This document shows, piece by piece, positions 45,906-56,434 of a DNA stretch of 64,000 nt. The stretch spans positions 8,432,001-8,496,000 of the forward strand of contig OZ020484.1 of the NCBI GenBank assembly GCA_963971405.1, given 5' to 3'. The position numbers and the translations under genes were made by a program. Source of the stretch: Psococerastis gibbosa (lineage: Eukaryota > Arthropoda > Insecta > Psocodea > Psocidae). Under the pieces are notes generated by a model. It was not told where the DNA came from and ran no database searches. It saw only the letters and a program-made list of their open reading frames with translations. Numbering within the stretch: position 1 is the first letter of the stretch; every line of letters starts with the position of its first letter.

Positions 45906-46294
45906 ACATCTCGGGTGGCTATTGTTGTTTGACACGGTCGATCCGGCTCTGGCTGGTCAGGGATTCTAATTTTTGTATTGTATTGTATTGATGTGTTATG
46001 TAAGTGCATAAATCTCTGCAAAACGACGGCTGTGAAGTTTTTCCTGGGGACGCTCATCTTACCCGCCTGGCGGCTTGGGTAGGTACAGTACAAAGGCTAC
46101 TGCCTACTAGACTATATACTAATAGACTAATGAACTATGAAGCGGCTTAAAAAATTAATGTAGGCTACCTACCTTTTTCTATATACTCAGAAGAATCTGA
46201 ATGCCCATAGCATAAGCTAGGCCTTTCAGTCAGCTGTTAGAAGCCAGAGCCCAGAAGGTATAGAATGTTTTGCATGTTGCATGTATGCCACTTA

Positions 46295-46437
46295 GGTGCC
46301 CATTCCACATACGTACAACGTCAATGAAAATTATGAAATTGAAGGTGGTAGCAGACATTAAAGACATACTAAAAATTCTGCTACCACCTTCAATTTCATA
46401 ATTTTCATTGACGTTGTACGTATGTGGAATGGGCGCC
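46295..46437. mobile_element. Family E foldback element E9
   Basis: GGTGCCCATTCCACATACGT and its inverse, loop GCAGACATTAAAGACATACT, TTA on both sides (46292-46294, 46438-46440). Arms are almost perfectly complementary over about 57 bp. Confidence 0.9.
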
Positions 46438-46726
46438 TTATTACCACAAGTAAAGGCAACCAATTTTATCGAGGAATCACGATCATTATGGTCAATACTC
46501 AATAGTCCATAGGAAAATGTTATAGTCAATAGACTAGAGCACTAGACAAAATTCAGCAAGCAATCAGCTTCATCAGCTTATCAGCATCAGCATTGTTTTT
46601 GTTTACTTTTAATTATATTGACACGTTATATTAGCGGGAGAAAAAAACCCGGGAAAAACTATAATTATTATTAGCGGGAAACAGTTTTTTCTTTCTTTTC
46701 AAATGTACTTACTTTACTTTACTTTA

Positions 46727-47275
46727 TCCAATCCCTTTATTTATTTATTTATACGATTATTTATTTATTTAACGCCCACTTTAGACGTTACGCGCCATCT
46801 GGTGCCGTTCCTATACCAGTATAGTGATGAGATGTCTTTGGTAGGGCTCTGGATTGCTTGAGATGTTAGAAGGTGGGCAGCATCCACACGTCCGCGGAGG
46901 CAGAGTGGTCTGAAGCAGCCTGGCCTAGGCGAAACAGGTGAGCCTGCAGGTGGTCGTGGCTAGTTATGCAGCGAAAACGGGCGACAGAACTGGCTCTAGG
47001 TAGGTCATGAGGTAAGGGATTTTTTACCAAAGTTTCCCCATGGCTGTCCTGTTGCGCTGGTTGATAGAGCATTCTTGTGCTGTTAATAACCTGCTTCGCA
47101 CTATTTAGTGTTAGAGGAACTGACGAATTCGCTGCACTTGTGGCTATCTTAGCTAGCAGGTCTACCTTTTCGTTTCCGGCTATTCCCACGTGGCTTGGTA
47201 TCCATTGGACAGCAACTGACCATCTTAAAGATTTTAAACTGGCAAGAACTCCCCTACATTTTCAAATGTTTTAAT
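46727..47275 (-). mobile_element. LINE 3' end: RNase H C-terminus and (TAAA)n tail
   Basis: Minus-strand frame VAVQWIPSHVGIAGNEKVDL is the RNase H block with the conserved His and GNE; it continues VARFRCITSHDHLQAHLFRL and, after one frame change, VDAAHLLTSQAIQ and LYWYRNGTRW. (AAAT)n sequence at 46727-46770 forms the 3' tail. Jockey/R1-type organisation. Confidence 0.75.
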
Positions 47276-47865
47276 ATTTTATTATTATTTATTATCGTTG
47301 ATTATTACCGGCAGTCTAGAACAGTGGTGGACTTAGTTTTGGTGCGGATATAAGCAGATAACATTTTGGAAACATGCGGACTAAATAATAAGGTACCGGT
47401 AGTCCGGTACTATACGGTATAGACATTACTGTCATATTGGCATAGTAAGAAAAGGGGGTTTGGGCATCCTCGGGAACAAATTTTTGAAGAAAAAAAAAGC
47501 GAATAGTATTTTAATAGTAGTGAAATTTCGAATCTCAGACCAGGTACACACGAACGACTCAGGAGTCACGAGTTGTCGACGTGTTTTTTTTTTTTTTTTT
47601 TGTTCAGCTTTAGGCTCGGTACACACCGGCCGCAGTCGTGATTTGCCGACGCCATTTCTATTGCAGACATAGAACTGGACAATATAAAAACCTTGCGAAT
47701 TAGACTCCGTAATTTTACACCGACCATTTACCAAGAAAATATATTAATTAAGAGAACAATAAAACTATTTATCGAACCTACTCCTATTGAGATCTAGGTG
47801 GCCTATAAGCTGTTTGACGTCGGATCAGAGGGCTGCAAACCCATTCTAAGGAAAGCAGTGTTGCA
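47276..47865. other. Unassigned DNA
   Basis: AT-rich with a T-run near 47586. GGTACACACGAACGACTCAG and GGTACACACCGGCCGCAGTC look like decayed inverted-repeat ends. Confidence 0.3.
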
Positions 47866-47873
47866 CATGCAGC

Positions 47874-48785
47874 CATTGGCGTAAATTCCCAAAATTTCTG
47901 GGGGGGGGGGGCTATAGGACCCCAAGACCTTGAAACCGATAAATTGGCCCAAATTATTGAGGTTTTACGATCGTTACACCCTGGAGAAAGGGGAGCCCCC
48001 TCTCCCAAAAAAAAACTGATAATTGTAAGGGCAAGCGTGGTTTTACAAATATTTTATCCTCTAGAAAGGGGGGCCCGGGGGTCTCCCCCGGAGAAAAAAT
48101 GATGAATAGGCCCAAATTAAGGAGGTTTCACGCATTTTGCAAACATAACCGTTGAGATTATACAGACGAAGAAACCTACCACTGAGGGCGGGGGGGGGGG
48201 GGGGGGGGGGTCTCACCCGAAGAAAATTTTTAAAAAAATAAGTCTGTAATATTGGGGTTTTAGCATTTCGAGTAATATATTTTTTGTGAAAGTACTTGGT
48301 CAATATGTTTTTATATATAATATTTTTTTCATGATGTCTTTCAAGTGAAATAAGCATCCCAAGAATTAATTTCCCTTTCGTTTTTGTGGATACTATGCCT
48401 TTCGCCTCCAAAACGTCTTTGTAACCAGAAATCCTGGGGGGGGGCAGGACCCCCCTATTTACGCCAATTTTTGCAAGAGGTACAATTGAGTTATTATAAC
48501 GACGAATAAACCTACCATTGAGGGGGGCCCGGGGGTCTCCCCCGGAGAAAAATTTAGAAAAAATAGCTCTGAAGTATTGGGGTTTTAAGCATTTTGAATA
48601 ATAAATTTTTTGTGAAAGTACTTGGTCAATATGTTGATTTTTTTCATGCAAAATAAGCATACTAAGAATTAGTTTCCCTTTCATTATTGTGGATACTATG
48701 CCTTTAGCCTACAAAGCGTCTTTGTCACCAAAAATCCGGGGGGGGGGGGGCTAAGCCCCCCCAGGACCCCCTATTTACGCCGATG
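47874..48785. mobile_element. hAT-like element h7 with internal duplication
   Basis: Ends CATTGGCGTAAATTCCC and the inverse of CATCGGCGTAAATAGGG; flanks CATGCAGC (47866-47873) and TATGCAGC (48786-48793), 7/8. An extra terminal-like copy CCCCTATTTACGCCAATTTT lies inside near 48451, and blocks such as CTTGGTCAATATGTT recur. The 207-codon minus frame at 48061-48684 repeats with the DNA and has no domain. Confidence 0.75.
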
Positions 48786-49039
48786 TATGCAGCACTGACC
48801 CAACCAAGTGCAACGGCAGAGGAGTAACCAGACATCATAATGCCGGATTGTGAAAATTAGAGTAAGTTGGAGCTATGATCACTGTGTGTCGAGCGCCTGC
48901 TGCCCTTTAATGTCTATTAGTCTCTATCCCGGACACGAAAAAGTAAGTCTATTAGTTAACCCACCACGGGTCTAGAAGTGTCTAAATATTCTGGGTGGGC
49001 TAAGAACCCCCACCGCTTGGAGCCGATAACTAGGCTAAA

Positions 49040-49159
49040 GGCGGGGTTTCCACATACGTCAATAGTAAATACGGTTTTGACATTTTTAGTATGTAAAAGC
49101 CTGCTACCACGTCAAAACCACATTTACTATTGACTATTGACGTATGTGGAAACCCCGCC
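49040..49159. mobile_element. Family E foldback element E10
   Basis: GGCGGGGTTTCCACATACGT and its inverse; loop with TGCTACCACGTCAA. 120 bp. Confidence 0.8.
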
Positions 49160-49904
49160 AAAGGTTGCTATACCTTGCTCAATTCGTCGCATATGTTCCG
49201 GAAAACCACAGCCATAGGATATGAACGTATGAGAAAATATAAACACAAAAGGGGCTTAGGAAATGAATTTAATGAAATGATTCGTGGTACACAGTAGAAA
49301 CAAATCACCAGACAGGATATATTCACTCATACAACAGAATATCACTTTTATATATAGGCGGCTACTTGTAATGCGAAAGTGGATATAATCAACAGGGTTA
49401 GCACAAGCAGAATATTTTGAAGACAAAGGTCATTAGCATGATAACAGATTTTCAAATGTTACTAAAAAAAATCAAGGTAATCCAAATCGGTAGTTTGGAT
49501 TTGTTCTGACTCGGTATTTCCTATGTTCATTTTATGAGCCTCGACACTATATCTAAAATTATGACATGTGAGGTACCGATAGTATTACATTAATTCTTAC
49601 TTCGAAATCATAGTACAATACAAAATATTTAAACTAATGGGTAGTGATGCAATTTTTCTCAAGTAAGAATAACAAAATATCATGGTCATGCTATTATTAA
49701 AAGAAAGCGCTAATTTAAGCGGAATAAAAAAAAATGGTTTCATTGAGTTGGTACCACAAACATTCATTGAATAAGTAATAAATAAATATAATTTTTGCTC
49801 GAAATTGGTGACAAATTGAAGCCTCCATCACTACTGTAATATTTTTCGGTTCCAGTTTCTTGGCACACAGGATATATTGATAATTTTAGGACCCTTTCCA
49901 GTAA
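49160..49904. other. Unassigned AT-rich DNA
   Basis: No repeat of the named families and no supported frame. Confidence 0.4.
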
Positions 49905-50046
49905 GGCGGCGTTTCCATTGACCTCTCGTATTGCAGAATGCACATGACGTTGACGTGGTAGCAGACATCATTAATAAGTCTTTAATGTCTGCTACCACGT
50001 CAACGTCATGTACATTCTGCAATACCTGGTCAATGGAAACGCCGCC
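49905..50046. mobile_element. Family E foldback element E11
   Basis: GGCGGCGTTTCCATTGACC and its inverse; arms include GACGTTGACGTGGTAGCAGA. 142 bp; TAA on the left, TATAA on the right. Confidence 0.85.
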
Positions 50047-53000
50047 TATAAATTGATATACGACTAGAAGACTCATAGGATTTTTGAGTTGCGACAGCCA
50101 ATGGAAAACCATGTTGTCAAAAAACTCGGGCAGCTGGTTTTGCGGTTAGGGCACTTTTATAGCATGCGGTTTGCCATGTGGCAAAAATAAACTTGTTCTG
50201 TGTTTATATAGTAGGGCACTGTTTCCTTCTTAAGATTCCATTAGGAATTCTTGTAAAAAGACCCATCACCCTATGTAGGGTCTAAATAAACAAACAACAT
50301 GCTGATGATACATTATAATTATTTTATTTTTGCCGTGATGCAAACCACATTCTATAGGCACTTATTTCGAAACCACCCTGTGTTTTAAAGAGAAACATGC
50401 TATCAATGACAAGTAGGTAAGTAGGTTTGCTTCTTGTGCAGTTTTATTTTGCGTTTGATAACAAACGTGCACAACAAAGCGTTATCGTAAAGCAGAATAC
50501 TCGAATTGAGCTTACGCTATAACAATGCTCTCAGGGCAGGAAACGTCTTGTTCATAAAAAAAACACAACACTTACGATTACTACGCCAATGGCACCAATT
50601 AAATTGCCATAATCATCCAGCCTCTACAAACGCGGATTTCATGTCACCATAAATAAATTCAGGGTATTCACGAACTGACCAATCTAATCACACTGTGTTG
50701 TGTTTGATTATAAATCATGACAGGCAACTTATTTCAAACATAAAATTAACTAACACAACTCGCCATTCGTCTAACTGTGTGCAAGAAAGCATTGTTGGTT
50801 GTAAAAAAAAACGTTTTGATGGGCTGCAACAAAATGCATCGAGTAAAAGTTTTGCATGGCAATGTAACTGGAGCATTAAAGGAATAATTTTAAAAGAGGT
50901 TGTTTTAATGACTTTGTCAAACCAACTCGAGCGTACGCTATTTAAAAGATAGATTGGCTACATAAATGTAAATATAAGTTTCCCACTAGTGTAGGTGGAT
51001 AAGAGAATGGTCAAGATGTCAGTGACAAAATAAAATTACAATTATATACACCCAACCAGCAAGAATGTTCATAAAAAAAAAAAAAAATATAGTAAACGGG
51101 AAGAGGCTCAAAGGAACGCTTCCCTTTGGACCTATCCCGTTTGAGAGTACAAAGTTGAGAAACCATTACCTTACTAAAACCCTGGCAAAAACTGATAATT
51201 GAAGAATTGTAGCAATATTTCATTATCGCACTCTATCAGCTGCAAGGTTGGTTTCTTCTACCAGTCTTCCCTTCAAATTAAAATAATAATAAAAAAAAAA
51301 ATATTACCAGGATTTTTCTTTGATTTACGATGGATATTAATTTAAACACCGACAGATCGATGTGGTTAGAGCTCTTAACAGCAAGGAAATAATTTTTGTT
51401 TCTTGCTTTTCTTCTTTATTTTTATTTGATCTCTCATTATGTTCTGTATACAGTAAATCAGCATGACAAACTCTGCAGCATGTTGTGGATGGAGAACATG
51501 CTACAGGACGAGAATATCATTAAACAGCTCTAACTTTAATGGAAATCATAGATGATCAAACTTCATTGCACCCATTCCATCTAATAAAATTAGGAACGAG
51601 AAAATTAGTACACATTTTACCATCGACTCTAATTGACGATTTGATGGAATGTATTGAATCAAATTTGCTCCTCGATGAACACCATGAAAACGATCTGCGC
51701 GTGGCTACTGGCTTTACCACTACAATTACAAAAGTTAGACTTCTCACACAAGATAGAGCATTTTCCAAGGAGAAACCAATGGAATCGCTTCAAGTAGTCC
51801 TGCTAACTCCAAAAAGAGAACTACAGTATTAGAAACTCACCAAGACTCTCATTAGGTATGTAACTATTGGTAAGTTGACGGAAATATTATGAAAAATTAA
51901 TTTTTGAGCCACGGCGCAGACTTACACTTTTATTTTGTTGGTCATTCATTGGTTTATTCATTATTAGGTACTGCAGGACCTACTTCTTAATGATTTTTTA
52001 ATACACTTCGGTAAGTTTCAACCAATAACAACATTTGACTTCAAAACAAGTTATAGCCAGCGTTGATACACACTATGTCAGTTCGATTAGATTTTTAAGA
52101 TACTAATTCTAAAAATAACTTTTAGCGAAAGTACGTGATATTATTACAACGTAGTGAATGAGAGAAACTTTACAGGCAATACGTGCATTTAAGGCTAAGC
52201 AAATTACGCCAGTGTACGGAAAAATGATAAATGTAGGTACTCGTTTCATTTTCAATTTTTTCACGTTGCTTGGCCATACAGTAAATTTAGGTATAATAAT
52301 GTGTATGGTCACAATGACAAATTACGGCAACCAATAAGTCAAAAATTGGAACCAAATCAAGTGCGGTAACCAATAGCGACAAGAACGGAAACTTTCAAAA
52401 AGATGTATTCTCGCCGTTTATTGGCTAGAGCAATTTGGGTTTTGACATGCCATACAGACATACGATACAATGCACCTTTACCAACGTGCTTCGAACGCAC
52501 AATAAGACAAAAAGAATTTTGCTATGACGCGCGGGTTAAGGGGGTTAAAACCTTCGAACTACCTGGAAAACAGTGAATTTATATTTATTTTATTATTATT
52601 TTTCATTATTCGTCTTCTTTTACAATATGAAGGCAAATAATGAACTTGTCAAAGGCATATCCCCCTGTCCGTACATAAATTCATAAGCTGTAGCAGCGAA
52701 TAATTATTATTTGTCGACACTTACTTTACAGTTTAGGGTTCAATTTTACTCTTTAACCCAATAACCAGGGAAATTGCCGGATATGTTTTGCGGCAGATAA
52801 ATTCAAAGAAGGAACACTTCTTTAATTAATATTAATTATACTAAATTTCAATAACATGAGTGTTTAAAAAATACTCAAAACAATTTCTAGTAACAATTCC
52901 GCTTTTATGTACCGTAAGGATTAACTTAGTATCTCTATACGGGTTCTTGGAAATATTTACATTTAAATTGTACTAAATAATGTAAAAGCAGGAAATCTGT

Positions 53001-56000
53001 TCGGCAGATTTGAATTTTATTGTTTTGAACCAATTCTAAACTTCTCATGGTAAAAAAAGGATTACAGAAAGTGCAGAACATAGTTATGATAAACTTTCAA
53101 TGGAGTTTAGGCAAAATACAGTATAACTCTGGATACCTAGAACAGACTTCGGAACCTCAGTAATAGACCTATCCAATAAACTCGATGAGAAATGGCGTAT
53201 TATTAAAGTAAATCTTAATTTAAGCTATTTGTCCCCAAATATTGAATAATCTTGATTTTGCACTGCTATAGACTAAATTAGCTATAACGGGTTAAAATAA
53301 TAATTACCGTACGTGTATTTTCTGATTAAATTCTAGTCATATCGAGTTATTGTGTCTTTTGTGAATAGCAGATTCTGTGAAACTGCCACCACTCCTCCCT
53401 TGTTTTGCAAATTAATGCACGGCATTTTTTGTTAGTTTTGTAATAGCATATATTTACATCCCAATCATAATAAGACTACTGTAGTGACGCGCTTTAAACT
53501 CTAAATTCATTCACACAGTTACAATATACTATGACAGTTGTGGACACAATTACATTTCACGCAATTTTATTTTTTTGTTAAATTTCTTGAACACTTTTTA
53601 TGCTTAAATATTATTTTAATTCTTCATCACGGGCGTAGCATTATACGGCTGGTATTTATAAATACATTTTTCTTATAGTGCATCGATTGAAATGTAAAAG
53701 ATTAGTAGCAGTGAGTAGGTCAAGTTTATAGTGTAATTAAAGCGCCTAGAAGCCAAGGGGCGCAAGTGACAAAAATAAAACTTTGCAAATTTGCAGGTAT
53801 ACCCCTTTCAATACTAGCATTATAAAAATGACAGATCTCGTTGTTCTTGTTGGTTTCTAGGATGAAGTGGAGACACAGTAACAGCATGATGCACTTAACT
53901 AAACAAAAATGTCACTTGCACCCCTTGGCTTCCAGGCGCTTCAATCAGAAAGTACAGAGTACCTTATTTACTCGTTAATAGGTATGTTACCCGTTTTTCT
54001 ATTCGCCACTGAAAAATGAATTATAAATGGCCAAAAACCGTATCATTTTACACAACATAAGCCAAAAACAAATAAAATGCGATAATATACAGTACATTTT
54101 CAAGAAATATTGTAACTACGACATACATGCATCGAATTCCATTGCTAGGTAACATTCACTCCATTGGAGTGGCTCGTCGGGAGTGATGGAAAAACAATCT
54201 TTCCTCAGCTTATAAATATAAACCTAAAGCTAAGATCGTAGGTTTATAACTATACAATTAACAGGCCAGATCCATGCCTGCTGATAAAGCAAGCAAACTT
54301 TTCACACGCTTCAAACAATTGAAATAGGTTTCATAACAGAAAGAGGACGGAATAATTATACATTATATTGCAGCTGATTGTGTTTCATAAATTTCAAGTA
54401 ACAAGCGTTATATTAGGTAGTTATATACAGTCGGTTCCATAGTTCCGAGGTCACATTCTTACAAAAATATCAAAGCAACCATCCATATGTATACACAGGG
54501 TGAAACTACCAGCTTAGGTTTTGGCTGTTGAAAACTTTACAGCATACAGTAACCTATAAAAAAGTTTGACTCAGGCAACCATATTAATTGATTTCAAGAT
54601 TAAACTTGAGGTAGCTACGAGCAGAGGTAGTATCGTGTAAAAAAGAACACGTGAAACAACTTCCTTCGCAGAAAAACTAAGATAACATATAAACGCGTGC
54701 TGATGTAATTACGGTAGGATACAGTAAATATAACACAACAAAAGATATAACGGAGTAGCTTTACGCAAATAACATGATAAGATTAAGATAAACAAAAGTC
54801 TATCAATAACGTAAGGAATGCTTGGGAAAAGTTTGCAAGCATCTTAAGACACCAAAATCCAACATTATTACTATTGTTAATATTATTATTCACTCCCAAA
54901 CAAGCCATAATAAAGCACATGAAAGCGCAGACACTCGGACAATAGTGAAACATACAAATTGTATTGGATGCAAATGCACATACACGCTATTTGTTGTACA
55001 GTTTTTACAGGGCATTTATACATGCCACGTGAAGCTCCAATCATAACTATTGTAACGAACAAAACATAGTTCTACGCGTATAAGTAAACATACACTTCAG
55101 TTGGAATATATGTACTAGCGTGCAAGACGACATGACACTAAAATGAACATGCATACAATACAATTTGTAAATTGCACATGAGCTTAAAAAGTTCATTAGC
55201 ACACAGCCTATGATAAAAAAAATTAGGCTGGTACTGCAATATAACTTCATTTAGGACCTTAATGCAAGGGTAACACGTAATTTGAAGCTAATTAGTTACT
55301 ATTGCTTTAATACATCCATACACCCAAATCTGCAATCAATTATTATATATAATCTTTCTGTGCATGATTAACAATACCAAATATTTTGTTTTAAACATAT
55401 ACGTAACAAAACTAATATTAAGGAGTTCCAGTATCAAATAAAAATTGTCTGATGAATTTTTAAGGGAAAGAATACATAATTGGAATAATTATTCAATAAC
55501 GATATTTTACCTTTCCAAATCAACTCAATATAACCCTTGATACAGTTAAAAAAATAATTTAAAATTAATAATGTACAGTTGGACCAACACAATTGGCTGG
55601 TCTGCCCTAACCAAAAAAACAAATTTTGTGATGAATCAGTATTTTTTTTTTTGAATTTATAATAATATATATACTGTATGTACGCATACATGTCGTAAAT
55701 TAGGAAAATTTGTTAAATTCATGCATAACTGACAGGCTGAGTACTATATGTAAACAAACCCCTGATTTGGGATTTTCAGGTTAGCGTACAGAAACAATCT
55801 ATGAGCAGAGAATAATCTCAACAAGGAGTGGAGATGAGATATTATCGTCCACTTAACACTCTTTTCAAATAATAGAATGTCAAAAATTCAAAGCAATCCT
55901 TAATTCAGCCTCCAACTCAGGGTTGATCAGGAAAGGAAAGCGTGGTTAACTGATTGAACATTCATTCTCTTGGAGAAAAATGTTAGGTCGAGGAAAAGCT

Positions 56001-56210
56001 ATTCTGTTTTAAATGAATGATCTCCTTCATAGTTTTACATTCAGTTGAAGGCTTCTTCACGGGCATTGACAGCCCCACTATTAGTTTAAAATTATCACAT
56101 AGTATTGAATTATTTGGTTCTCCTTGCCCATTTTCTGCTAATATACCCTATAAATAAAATGTGGCCCAGTAATTAGCCTTTCTATCGATGCGCAAAGATG
56201 ACAAAATAAT
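50047..56210. other. Repeat-poor AT-rich interval downstream of the host gene
   Basis: About 6 kb without any of the transposon, SINE or LINE families seen elsewhere and almost without poly-G/C tracts. The longest frame is a 97-codon plus-strand ORF at 51539-51832 with no recognised domain; it is followed by GTATGTAAC near 51855, which could be a donor, but the call is too weak to list as a gene. Likely a long 3' UTR, distal regulatory or intergenic DNA. Confidence 0.5.
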
Positions 56211-56214
56211 TGTT

Positions 56215-56260
56215 TTTATTCAATGACTAACTAAAAAAAAATAGTATATACGTTTTTATT
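56215..56260 (-). promoter_or_regulatory. Candidate poly(A) signals of the KIAA0232-like gene
   Basis: Two AATAAA hexamers on the minus strand (plus TTTATT at 56255-56260 and 56215-56220) lie about 175 and 215 bp after the stop codon. Use of either site, or of more distal ones, is inferred only. Confidence 0.4.
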
Positions 56261-56434
56261 CTTATTATGCATGTCTTGTAGGAGACTTTTGACCTGATTT
56301 CTGTGCCTCTAGCCTTGAAGGTAAACAAAGCGTCCTTTGTCATGCAGTAAAGTTAGTAAATATTCCCTAATTATATCTTAATCTAGTACTACAATGACAA
56401 CTCACAAGGTGAAGTGTGGTGGGTGTTGATGAAG

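Noticed and set aside
48061-48684. 207-codon minus-strand frame
   Set aside because: It lies wholly inside element h7 and repeats with its DNA units; proline runs come from poly-G tracts and no domain is recognisable.
51539-51832. 97-codon plus-strand frame in the repeat-poor interval
   Set aside because: No domain and no convincing acceptor before it; left as unassigned.
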